Source: Paraphysomonas bandaiensis
Taxonomy: Eukaryota > Chrysophyceae
Assembly (NCBI GenBank): GCA_965644295.1
Contig: CBFFRP010000561.1
Span: 1-63,231, forward strand
DNA length: 63,231 nt
Direction of reading: 5' to 3'
The notes beneath the pieces are model-generated. The model was not told the DNA's origin and ran no database searches. It saw only the letters and a program-made list of their open reading frames with translations. A program made the position numbers and the translations under genes. This document shows, in pieces, positions 34,311 through 43,866 of this stretch. Within the stretch, counting starts at the first letter, position 1, and each line of letters begins with the position of its first letter.

Positions 34311-37244
34311 TTAACCTCTTCGGGGTCGCTTCTTCTGCTGCTCCTCAACTCTGGTTGACACACTTCTCTTAACCCCGGTAATAGTTTTCTCATGACGACT
34401 GAAAAGTTTCGTTGACAATGCCTTCGTGAAAATATCAGCCGCCATATCATCCGTCGACACATGAATCAACTTTGCCGTAGGAAATTTTCCATTTACATGC
34501 TCTCTCACCCAGTGATACTTGATGTCTATATGCTTCGACCTCTTATGATACACAGGATTCTCGGAGAGATCTTTCGCACTCTTGCTATCCATAAAGAATG
34601 GAGTCGGCTTCGCAACTAAGAGCCCGAGCTCCTTGAACACCCCCCGAAGCCACACCAGTTCTTGCATAGCCGCATACTCCGCCATATATTCAGATTCCAT
34701 GCTCGAAGTTGCAACTGTTGTCTGTAGTTTAGACTGCCAGGCCAATGCGCCTGCACATAAGAACACAATGTATCCTGTTGTCGATCGCCGAGTCAGTCTA
34801 TCACCAGCCCAATCTGAATCACTGAACACATGTAAGTCGAACTCACTCCCACTGAATCTGATGCCCTCATCAATTGTTCCACGCAAATATTTCAATAAGT
34901 GAATCGCCAGTTTGCACGATGCATATGTCGGACAACTACTAAATCGAGACAATAACCCCACTGCATAAGCCAGATCAGGTCTAGTATGCATTGCTAGATA
35001 CAACACTGCTCCAATAATTTGCCGATACGGAAATGAGTCAACCCACTGCTTCTGCTCCTCCGTAAGTTCACGTTCCTCTGCCAACAGATCCTGAACATTA
35101 GTAGGTAGTGGGGCCTCCTTATTCTTACTACTCTTTCCCATAACTGAGCTGAATTTCTTGATAATATTCTTAGCATACTCAGATTGATCTAACATATACC
35201 AATTTTCTCCTCTGGTTATCCTGATGTTCAGAAATCGCTTACACACTCCCAGATCATGCATCTCGAATGTTTCACAGAACCTACGCTTTACGCTTTCCAA
35301 GTAAGTCAGATCAGCGGATGCAATTATGATATCATCAACATATATCAATAATAAATGCAGTTTTCCGTTACTCCATCGCATATACAAACACGTATCCAAA
35401 ATACACGGAGTAAAATGCAATGATTTAATAAACTTGTCAATATGTTTATTCCACTGTCGCGGTGAAGATCGCAGTCCATACAATGCCTTGATTAGTTGAA
35501 AACACCATCCAGCTAGTAATTCCTCATCTGGTGGAGGTGCCATATACACGTCATCCTCCAGATCTGCATAGCAAAATGCGGATGATACATCTAATTGATG
35601 CACATGCATCTGTAACATAAACGCAATCGCTAACACTAGTCTAATGGTTATACCCTTAACCACTGGAGCGAAAGTGGACGGCTCCTCCTCCTTCTTCTCT
35701 TGGAGATTTCCTAATGCCACTAGCCGAGCCTTGTACTTTACTATATTCCCTAGTATGTCTCGCTTCACCGTATGCACATATTTCGCTCTAACTAATTTCA
35801 CTCCGCTTGGAATTTTCACGATCTTCAAGACACGTCTTTTCAGCAATGATGTCTTCTCCACCATTCGAGCTTTTCTCCATTGTTGATACTGTGGAGATCT
35901 CTCTGCCTCGGCATATGAATTTGGTATCTTGATATCTTCTGTCTCTGCATGGTTAAGATCAATATTATGCGCATCCGGTACTTCAACCATATTAATCTCT
36001 CCTAAAACTGACGCGTTTGCCAGTCTCCGCTGCAGCCGTTTGCGTCGGACCCGACCATCACCATCTAGTTCAATCGGTCGACGAGGTATATAAGAACCCG
36101 TACCTTGCTCATCCTGAGCACGCACATCGTGCGTTGTGGGAGGAGCCCCGCTCACAACCCCAGACTCATAGTCTTCAGAGGTCTGCAACCTCACAGCTGT
36201 CTCCTGACAGGTTGGGTCAGGACTCTCCTGTAACCCTCCAGGTCTTCCCTGGTCCAGCACCCTGGCTGGCATAGTACTCAGGGCGTCCCCCTTTCCTATA
36301 TATCCGGTATTCCCGGGAGTTTCTGCAGTCATTCGCACTACGTCCTCGACGTGAATCGGCACCCGGTGCTCGATATGCTTCCGACCTGCAGTTACCAGAG
36401 ATCGATAGGCTACTATTACCCCCTTTCGTTCTACTACTCTCGTGGTCTTGTAGAGAAGACCATCCTCATCATCAATATGATATGTACCTTCTAAGCCCGC
36501 ATAGTCAGACACAATTTTCGGTCTCTCGGCCTCCTTCACTCGAAGAGCATCTATCTCAGCGAAATAGCTCTCCGAGCGTGACGGTATGGACTCATCAGTT
36601 AATACATGTACCGACGTGACGACCCTATCAGTCGCAGGTAGATATACATCATATCCTACCTTTTCATCTGAATATCCTATCAGATATCCGATAAGGGCCT
36701 TGTCGTCCCAGTCTTTCCGTCGATCCGCCTTTGTAGTGAGGACATACGCACGACACCCCCATACTCTGAGATATTTCAGGTTGGGAGCCTCACCAGTCAA
36801 AAATTCAAGAGGGGACATATACCCCTTCGCTGTCTTTGTAGGCAATCGAATTAATATGTACCTGGCTGCCATGTAGGCATCTAGCCAAAACTGTGAAGGC
36901 AATCCTGACTGAATCAGCATCGCTAATGTCATCTCACCACAGGTCCTGAATTTCCGCTCCTCAATCGCGTTCATCTCAGGAGAGTCCGTAGAGCTCCACG
37001 TATGTTGATAGCAACCCTGTGACCTAAGATATTGTCGCAGCTCATCACATATTAGCTCCCCTGCTCCATCTGCATGGTAATGATGCATTTCTAATTTGTA
37101 CCTTTTCACATCTCCTTCAAAAATCTTCTTGAAAACCTGCAGTACCGATGACCCAGTCCTATGAACAAGCCCTTCCGACCAGAACATCCGACTGGCATGG
37201 TGTGTTAGTTTGAGCACATATATTTCCCTCCTCGAGCTGGACAA
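34311..37244 (-). CDS. Copia pol: integrase core (C-terminal part), reverse transcriptase, RNase H
   Basis: 977 codons. Near the N-terminus, HADGAGELICDELR and SPEMNAIEERKFRT carry the second Asp and the Glu of the integrase D-D-E triad. VWGCRAYV marks the end of the core. Residues ~500-720 are the RVT_2 reverse transcriptase: ARLVALGNLQ, HQLDVSSAFCYADLEDDVYM, KALYGLRSSPRQW, and the catalytic YVDD in LLLIYVDDIIIAS. Residues ~820-940 are RNase H (HVFSDSDWAGD, ATSSMESEYMAEY, FMDSKSAKDL). A basic tail (VEEQQKKRPRRG) closes it and could aid nuclear entry. It overlaps the upstream gag ORF by 40 bp, and its frame is -1 relative to that ORF. Confidence 0.93.
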   Translation of the reverse strand: MSSSRREIYVLKLTHHASRMFWSEGLVHRTGSSVLQVFKKIFEGDVKRYKLEMHHYHADGAGELICDELRQYLRSQGCYQHTWSSTDSPEMNAIEERKFRTCGEMTLAMLIQSGLPSQFWLDAYMAARYILIRLPTKTAKGYMSPLEFLTGEAPNLKYLRVWGCRAYVLTTKADRRKDWDDKALIGYLIGYSDEKVGYDVYLPATDRVVTSVHVLTDESIPSRSESYFAEIDALRVKEAERPKIVSDYAGLEGTYHIDDEDGLLYKTTRVVERKGVIVAYRSLVTAGRKHIEHRVPIHVEDVVRMTAETPGNTGYIGKGDALSTMPARVLDQGRPGGLQESPDPTCQETAVRLQTSEDYESGVVSGAPPTTHDVRAQDEQGTGSYIPRRPIELDGDGRVRRKRLQRRLANASVLGEINMVEVPDAHNIDLNHAETEDIKIPNSYAEAERSPQYQQWRKARMVEKTSLLKRRVLKIVKIPSGVKLVRAKYVHTVKRDILGNIVKYKARLVALGNLQEKKEEEPSTFAPVVKGITIRLVLAIAFMLQMHVHQLDVSSAFCYADLEDDVYMAPPPDEELLAGWCFQLIKALYGLRSSPRQWNKHIDKFIKSLHFTPCILDTCLYMRWSNGKLHLLLIYVDDIIIASADLTYLESVKRRFCETFEMHDLGVCKRFLNIRITRGENWYMLDQSEYAKNIIKKFSSVMGKSSKNKEAPLPTNVQDLLAEERELTEEQKQWVDSFPYRQIIGAVLYLAMHTRPDLAYAVGLLSRFSSCPTYASCKLAIHLLKYLRGTIDEGIRFSGSEFDLHVFSDSDWAGDRLTRRSTTGYIVFLCAGALAWQSKLQTTVATSSMESEYMAEYAAMQELVWLRGVFKELGLLVAKPTPFFMDSKSAKDLSENPVYHKRSKHIDIKYHWVREHVNGKFPTAKLIHVSTDDMAADIFTKALSTKLFSRHEKTITGVKRSVSTRVEEQQKKRPRRG

Positions 37245-39019
37245 TTTAAGTATACTGCTATATCGGCCGAGAAATTTGGACGAACGGAGTCCTCATCCTT
37301 TGTCCGAAAACTTACTCTGGTGATCTTCGCCCTGGCGCATACATCACATAGACACTGTTCTTTGGAAACACGTTTCGAGAGATGTTTTCGTTTCAGTCCA
37401 GTCCCAATAATTAGCATTCTTTTGTGGGCTTCTACCAACGCATGCTTGTTAAAATGACCCGCTCTCCTATGTAACAGCTCCAGTTCATCCTCACCCGTAC
37501 GGTCACTGAGATTTACTTCTGAATCACTGGATGTCGATACGTCTGGAAGCTCCAATAACTGCTGTGTTGGCACAGCAGTCATTCCATTCTTCATAGGTCC
37601 CTCCAACACCAGCTCATCCGTATTTCTGTCATATATCTGTATACCATACCATACAGTAAATCGATATCCCATATCGTTCAACTTCCGTCCAGAACAAAGA
37701 CACCGATTTATCTGACTTGATACCTCAATGTTCTTCCATGCTCCACGGGAACCTACACTCGTGACGCATATCTCTGACCCTTTTTTCGAACCATTAATAA
37801 CCTTTGATGTGTGCATATGACTATCAAGTATATTCACATCATTTATCAAAAACATTGATGACAAACAACAGGTATCAATGTATGTATAGTGAATATCCTC
37901 ATGCACACTACTGCATATATTCGTCTCATACACATTACATGACAAGTGATACTCTTCCTGTTGCTCGATCATATTTGCTTCGTCTTCGTCAGACAAATCC
38001 GCTGGCTCTCCACGCCTGATGTTTTCAACTGTAAGTAGTCTTTTGTCTGGTTTCCTTCCATCTTGAAACCTCACAGCCTTGCTCTTGCTTTGCGAGTACT
38101 TCTTTTTCGATGCTGGACAATCGATGGCAAGATGTTCCTTTGACTTACAATTTCTGCACCCAGTATATTCGGCACTTCCAGGTCGCTGCCCTGTAATCTC
38201 TGTATCCTTCTTCATCGGCATTACACCGTTGTTCTTCTTACGATGATCCCTCTCTCTGCGATATCGTTTCTTACTGTCTATCAGGTTCAGCTCCTCCACT
38301 CTTTTACGCTTCTTCTCCAACGCTTCCTTCCCAGCCATAGTATCATCATAGCCTTCTATCTTACGTGATACAGTTACATAATTAACATCATCATCCATCA
38401 AGTATAATCCAACTCTCAGTTGAGCATACTCTTCATTGAGCAAGCCTTCTCGTAGTCGACTTGTTTTTGATACCTCCGAGATATCCTGCTGCTGCTCCTG
38501 TAGTTCCTTCAGCAGTAGTTCGAACCGTAGTACGTAGTCCTTCGCCGTCTCCTCCGGACGCATACGGAAAGAACCATATTGAGTTAAGAGGTCACTGATC
38601 CTATTTTGCTTCCCTCCAGCAAAACACTTCTTCAACTCATCAATCATTACATGTGTTTTGAACCTGTTTACACCACTCCCTTCTGCCTTGAACGCTTTGT
38701 GGGTAAGATGGAATTTACGCAGCGCTTTCGGGGAATGCTGCACCGCATCCCTGCAGTAAGAATAAGCTATGGCGTTCGCCTTCCAATACCTCTTCACAGC
38801 CTGTCTGTACGCCTTCTCCTCCATCAACGTAAGTGGCTGCTCCCCGAAGTCGCTCTCCTTAGGTGGCAGTTCCACCGCTACCTCGCTTTGTTCCTTCCTC
38901 ATAAGGAATGTCTCGAAGTCCTCAATCCATTGTTCAACGTTAGTCTCGTTGAACTGAGGAACTACTCCTCTATCCTCCTTCTCTCCTCCTCGCTCGCTAC
39001 CATGTTGGGAAATGCTCAT
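37205..39019 (-). CDS. Copia gag, protease and integrase N-terminus
   Basis: 604 codons. The start codon lies inside the 5' LTR (39019-39017) and the frame crosses the primer-binding site. The gag part has ELKKCFAGGKQNRISDLLTQ and LREGLLNEEYAQLRVGL, the UBN2/copia-gag style. The zinc knuckle CRNCKSKEHLAIDC fits C-x2-C-x4-H-x4-C. The protease region has YIDTCCLSSMFL where DSG/DTG is usual, so the catalytic loop is atypical. The GAG-pre-integrase zinc site follows, LLHRRAGHFNKHAL then CLCDVCARAK. The frame stops just after GGKYMCSN, inside the integrase core, so the pol polyprotein is split here. Confidence 0.9.
   Translation of the reverse strand: MSISQHGSERGGEKEDRGVVPQFNETNVEQWIEDFETFLMRKEQSEVAVELPPKESDFGEQPLTLMEEKAYRQAVKRYWKANAIAYSYCRDAVQHSPKALRKFHLTHKAFKAEGSGVNRFKTHVMIDELKKCFAGGKQNRISDLLTQYGSFRMRPEETAKDYVLRFELLLKELQEQQQDISEVSKTSRLREGLLNEEYAQLRVGLYLMDDDVNYVTVSRKIEGYDDTMAGKEALEKKRKRVEELNLIDSKKRYRRERDHRKKNNGVMPMKKDTEITGQRPGSAEYTGCRNCKSKEHLAIDCPASKKKYSQSKSKAVRFQDGRKPDKRLLTVENIRRGEPADLSDEDEANMIEQQEEYHLSCNVYETNICSSVHEDIHYTYIDTCCLSSMFLINDVNILDSHMHTSKVINGSKKGSEICVTSVGSRGAWKNIEVSSQINRCLCSGRKLNDMGYRFTVWYGIQIYDRNTDELVLEGPMKNGMTAVPTQQLLELPDVSTSSDSEVNLSDRTGEDELELLHRRAGHFNKHALVEAHKRMLIIGTGLKRKHLSKRVSKEQCLCDVCARAKITRVSFRTKDEDSVRPNFSADIAVYLNCPARGGKYMCSN
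38991..39002 (-). other. Primer-binding site
   Basis: On the minus strand TGGTAGCGAGCG directly follows the 5' LTR end ...CCCAACA. It resembles the initiator-Met tRNA 3'-end complement used by many copia elements (TGGTAnC..AGC). It overlaps codons 6-9 of the gag frame. Confidence 0.7.
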
Positions 39020-39295
39020 TTTACTTAGATCAAAGAGAGATTAAGTTGTTAGACTAGATAGATTTATTAATATCGTTTACACGAATTGTGTTAAACAACA
39101 CAAGCTCGTTTTGTGCCATGCATAAATCACTACTTCTGTAGACCTTTCGCTACTAAACATATCTTGAAAGAGCAAACTATTTCAGTTTTCTCAATATCAT
39201 AACAGCATCTACACATCACCATACTTCACTGTATTCTCGTACATTGTCTTCAAGTACCACATTGAATATACTAGGATACAGTCCATATTCTAATA
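39003..39295 (-). repeat. 5' LTR of copia element
   Basis: 293 bp, matching the 3' LTR across its length by eye. Its minus-strand end includes the ATG used by the gag ORF. Confidence 0.95.
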
Positions 39296-39479
39296 GTGCA
39301 TACACTATATATAGTAGTGAACGTCTTATTATTGCAAGTACGCATTAATTGTGGTTTTCCTAAACTTGTCTATTATGATAAAGTTGCTTTCAATACCATA
39401 ATTACGAAAGAAGATACTTTCTGTTCAAATCGAATATTAACGGTGAATAAATATATTTTTTCCCGGTACTAATATGAGC

Positions 39480-39790
39480 GTTCTGTCGGTGTCATTTTAA
39501 AACTTTGTTCGTTTGTTCCTATTAAACTAAAACGTGTCATTTGTTCCTACTAAATTTTTTAGGTGTTCCTACTATACTAAAAATGGAAGTTGAGCCGTAT
39601 TTAAATTTAGTAGCATCGAATAAATTCTAAACTTAGCTAGTAGAAATGTTTGAAAAATTTGGTAGGCTCAGCTACCATTTTTAATGTAATAAGAACGTCC
39701 GCAAAATTTAGTAGAAAAAAGTGGCACTTTTAGTTTTTAACGAACGTCGGTTAAATTTCTTATGGACAAATATATTTCAGAGCGTTCTGT
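39480..39790. repeat. TTCCTACTAAA repeat with inverted arms
   Basis: The left part repeats gttcctattaaactaaaac, gttcctactaaatttttt and gttcctactatactaaaa. The right part carries the opposite orientation, aaatttagtagaaaaaa then cacttttagtttttaacgaa. The phrase recurs at about 5320-5400 (gttcctactaaactaaaagt). At both loci it lies next to a fold-back arm, so the two may be parts of one larger element. Confidence 0.6.
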
Positions 39791-39889
39791 TGAACCCAAT
39801 TCAGGTAAAAATCACTTTTTCTGAGATAACATGGGGATATTACATAAATTAATAATTAGTGATCCAACAGAGAGTAGAACCGCAAACCA

Positions 39890-40075
39890 TATAGATATCG
39901 TGAAATCGTGAATGTCTTATTGTTGGCAAAATAGGCGTATAAGAATCAGAACAAATTTAGCAAAACAACCTAACTAGTGCTTAACTCTGAATTCGTACTC
40001 TATTTAACGCTACGAAAGCTGTCTGTGCGTCACCGCAAGCACCAAGGTGCTACCACTTTCTCTTCAAGCCATAGA
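39890..40075. repeat. Dispersed fold-back repeat, opposite-arm copy
   Basis: Matches the right arm of the palindrome at 55560-56255: gtgaatgtcttattgttggc, aaataggcgtataagaatca, caaaacaacctaactagtgc, ttaactctgaattcgtactc, gtgcgtcaccgcaagcacca, then aggtgctaccactttctct. The other arm is missing. Confidence 0.75.
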
Positions 40076-40412
40076 TATATTATATATTACATATTGTAGC
40101 TGTAGTTTTAATGAAATAGTCTTCAAGTCTAGTGCCTAGAAGAGTTTAGACTTAGCTGCTGAATTCTTGTAAGCGCACTGCAGGACAAGCAGAAAGAAAA
40201 TTGTAACTTGGGGCCTGAGTTAAACATCTAAATCATTAGTATGGCTAAGGGAAATTCAGGGTTTACTGAGGAAGGTAGTACTTATTGTCTTATTGTGAAC
40301 TACGTTTGTACCGCAATGTTCATTCACAAATCCACTTCGAACAGCTAGCAATATTATTTTTGAAAAGCACATATATATATTAGCCCTTGTTCTTATATAT
40401 GTCATACTATAA

Positions 40413-43400
40413 TTACACTTGTGTCTTGTGCCCTTCTGGATTCCAACACATCACATTTCCATCTGCTCCGGAAGTGAATATGTCACCTGTTGATGAGCAT
40501 ATTGCAGAGCACAATATTTTATCGGTGTGACCCACTAATGACGCTATTTTGACGAACATATGGGAGGAATCATCACCACGACTATTTCGCGCGGCGCTAC
40601 TCTGCAGTCGCCAGACACCACCCGTTCCATCAAACGATGTAGTCACAGCACATAACCCACCAAATGGTGTTTCGTTCCACAGACCGACACTCCTGACATC
40701 TGTGCCATGTAATGAATATGAACTGATCAATTGCCTCTCTCTTGTATCCACTAGTGACACAGAACCATTCGCATGACCAACAATAGTCATTCCAATATCA
40801 CGTAGGGAATAGCAGGAACAAATGTTGCTACCAAGGTCAATGCTCCAAGCAACAGACCCCACGCGGGTATCTTGGGCAAGTAGGAGGCCTTTGTCGCAAC
40901 CTGTTAGAACAATATTCGGTTCTAGCCACGAAATGCCGTGAATGTGAGCCTGATGTGCGGCCATTTTTGTGCATGATCCTACACATATAGAATAAGTTGA
41001 ATGAGCACATTCCTTCTGACTTACCGGTTTGTACATCCCATAGGCGCAGTCTACAGTCTCCAGCACCTCCTGAGGCTAGCTGAGTCCCGGCATCGTGGGG
41101 CGAGAAACGAACTGTTCTCACTGTGCCGTTGTGGTCTTTAAAAGTACCAGACACACCATATGCAGAATCCTGAGATCTACCAGATCTCCTGTGTGCAGGG
41201 ACACCAAAAGTTAGCATCACATAAGAGCAGAAAGAGGGTCACACACAGTACAATATACCCACCTTATCATTCGAATCAGCCTGTCATTGGATCCTGTGGC
41301 AAGAAGATCCCCATCCCCAGACCAATCACAAGTGTATATACTACACTTTTCCCCATGATGGACACCTTTGAGTTCACTTACTATGTGAACCGAATTGCTA
41401 GGCCTTTTCATCCCCAATATGGAAACAGTGTTCGCATTGCTGCCGATAGCGATACTAACATGTCCGCTCTTGTCGTCAATATCATCTGTCACAAGGCTGT
41501 CTTCCAGTGGGTCCTGCGAAGAAAAAGCAGTCACACATCGTAGAGGGGTCGTGTCCCGCCAAATGCACACAGGATGCACTTCAATTCCCTGTGGCCTCAC
41601 TTCACTCCATCGCACTGGAGTATGACGAGTTGATACCATCTCTGGCTCACATGGACGATCCGCGACTCGGCCTTTCCCCCGATCTCTGGGTGCGGCTGTC
41701 AAAGCCGGCTTGTGCTCACTGACAGCCCTGCGCGAGCTGTGAGAATGTCCCCGGCCGCCTCCTCGCTGTCCAACATTATGATCTTTCGTTGAAGCAGTCA
41801 CACCGGCAGTCGACACAGTGCGGGTATCAGTGGTCAGAGTATTAGCACTGAACACAGTCCCTTCATCGCGCTCTGCAGGTATATCCAACTCATCATAGCG
41901 CTCATACTTGTCTGTAAACTTTACACCTGAACCGCGACCACCACCAGAAGACAAGCCTCCACCACCAACCTTTTCTCCTCTACGTGAGTTGGGTCCTGCC
42001 CTCGCGCTTTCCGCGGTGCCATTAAGAGCAGGTGGCACAGGAACATCTCTCGTACAACCACCATCTTCATTAAAGTCAATACTCCATCCAGCTGCCTTGC
42101 GCTTTTCTTTGTCCGCATGATGTGGTGGCCCCTGTGAATCCCACCGAGCGCGATCAGTTCTACTATCTCCCGGTGGTGGATCATCAACCCCGACTGTCCA
42201 CTTTACAGGAGGCTTCGATGGGTATTCAGCGGTAGGTAAAGGGGCCTTTTGCACAGGAGGTTCATATTTAACATTCTGTATGTGGGGAGACTCTGTTTGC
42301 TTGTCTGGCCTAGAAGATGCTGGCAACGATCGAGAACTGTCCGGTCCGCTCCGTGGGATATCTCTATTTCGGCTCTTCGTATGTGTACGGCCGGACGATG
42401 AGGAAAGTGTCAGAACAGGGAGGCTACTTGGCACTACTCCCGGTATATCAGGGTACAATAACCCGGTCTTATCCACAGTCACGGGTATGGGGGAGGATAG
42501 ATTCTCTTCGCCAATACCGCGTGCGCGAACCACGCAACCCTCAAGCCCTAGCGCTACTATTTCCTCAAGTCCGTACTCCGGGTAGCTAATGGGAGAGGAA
42601 CCGGACCTAGGTAGGACTTCCTGGAGAAGATCCCAAAGAACATCAATACATTGGAATCGGCCCTGTGTCACACTCCAGTCCGAAAAGTCCGGGCTTTCGG
42701 TGAGTGACGCAAAAGTAAGGCAGTTGCAGAGTTTATTGAATTCCTATATATATCCTTACATCAGCAAGTTATGCTGAGAAATCAACAAAGTAACACGCAA
42801 AGATGGATAACTAATGTCAAAACTTATCATACCACTTGCGAACATAAGTCTTCAAGTGACTTTAGAACCTCCACAACTCTGTCCATCGTGATCTCGTCGT
42901 CGACATCAGAGTACCCTCCCTCAGAGAGGTGCCTCAGCGGGCGCCATGGGGTGACGTTATTGAGCGTGTCCTTCGCCCCTTGCCAACAAAGAGCCTCCAG
43001 GTACTGCTGCTTGCGGATAACAAACTCTACCTGTAGACATTCAGCTAGACAAAGTGGGATGCATAAGTAAAAAGTATTGACCTTATCGAACTGAGCGACA
43101 TACTTCTTTAGTGGGCTCAAATAAGCAAGAACATCATCCCATCTGGACAATCAATTGAATGGTGCAAAACACATTGTAACCATAGAGCCATACCTGCCCT
43201 CGAGTATAAGCTGTTGTAAGTGGAGCGCCTCGTTACCGCGCTCCACCTCAGACAAGCCCGTCTCCATTGCCAGCATGCATAGCGTATCGAACATACCATG
43301 TCGTCTCAAGTAACCCTGAAAGAACACCAATGAGATGAACTGACAGACTCCTCTGTGAGAGGGATCTTACTACCATTATAACTCGATCCAGTGACTTTTT

Positions 43401-43418
43401 GTCAAGCTCGAACTCCAT
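40413..43418 (-). CDS. WDR47: WDR47-like LisH/CTLH/WD40 protein
   Basis: Seven exons (43371-43418, 43194-43315, 43082-43142, 42833-43030, 41263-42743, 41025-41188, 40413-40978) join in phase to 879 residues; animal WDR47 is ~920. The start MEFELDKKSLDRVIMV leads into a LisH motif (GYLRRHGMFDTLCMLAME). A CTLH segment follows (LILEGRWDDVLAYLSPLKKY, then VIRKQQYLEALC) and then KLCNCLTFASLTESPDFSDW, all in the order seen in WDR47. Residues ~180-440 are disordered and Pro/Arg/Ser-rich. The C-terminal WD40 propeller includes IYTCDWSGDGDLLATGSNDR, LASGGAGDCRLRLWD, SWLEPNIVLTGCDKG and IFTSGADGNVMCWN. Animal WDR47 is microtubule-associated and linked to axons and cilia, so a cytoskeletal role is inferred. 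It is divergent from the KEN-box gene. Confidence 0.9.
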
Positions 43419-43866
43419 TCCGCTCAGCGACCTTTCTACTACCAACACAGCAAAAACTAATCCAGCAGGTATCTATGGACAAGAGTATGAATAGCAAGGC
43501 GTATATTATGCTGTGTGTACATTACCACGGAGCATATATCAACCCAATCTACTCTTAGCTCCTCTGAGTACCGGAGTACACTTACAGCTTACAGCAGTAT
43601 GTGGAGATACACAGCAGTGTACCCGAGTACTTCCTACGAAGAACATCACATCACTCTAACTACATTCCTGCATACAAACACCCTACCGTGTATAGAGTCA
43701 TGTGTAGTGTACGACAGTGTACTACAAACAGAGTACAAGACTGTATTCGAAATCTGTCCGTTTGAATGTGCTGCATCACACACCCATCCATCAGAATTTG
43801 AATTCCTCGGAGTTTTCCACAGAATTCGGTGGATCCGTACCATCAGATATGGACAGCTTTGTATGA
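43419..43866. other. Divergent promoter interval
   Basis: Between the WDR47 start and the first ORF of the next gene. The WDR47 frame stays open upstream of the chosen ATG to a possible acceptor (ttgtccatag near 43470), so an extra 5' exon is possible. No named promoter element is supported. Confidence 0.4.

Larger units (their letters stand above)
33845..39295 (-). mobile_element. Ty1/copia LTR retrotransposon, 5451 bp
   Basis: Two 293-bp LTRs flank two overlapping ORFs read on the minus strand. The ORF order is gag, zinc knuckle, protease, GAG-pre-integrase, integrase, reverse transcriptase, RNase H, which is the Ty1/copia order (integrase before RT). A primer-binding site TGGTAGCGAGCG abuts the 5' LTR and a purine tract abuts the 3' LTR. 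I see no difference between the LTRs by eye, implying recent arrival. The 5-bp flanks (gtatt, left; gtgca, right) are not a target-site duplication. The integrase is split between two frames. Confidence 0.95.
39296..40412. other. Repeat-rich intergenic interval
   Basis: No gene. It begins with gtagtgaacgtcttattatt, resembling the centre of the fold-back family. It then holds the ttcctactaaa repeat and a fold-back arm, both listed separately. The right end is the WDR47 3' flank. Confidence 0.55.
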
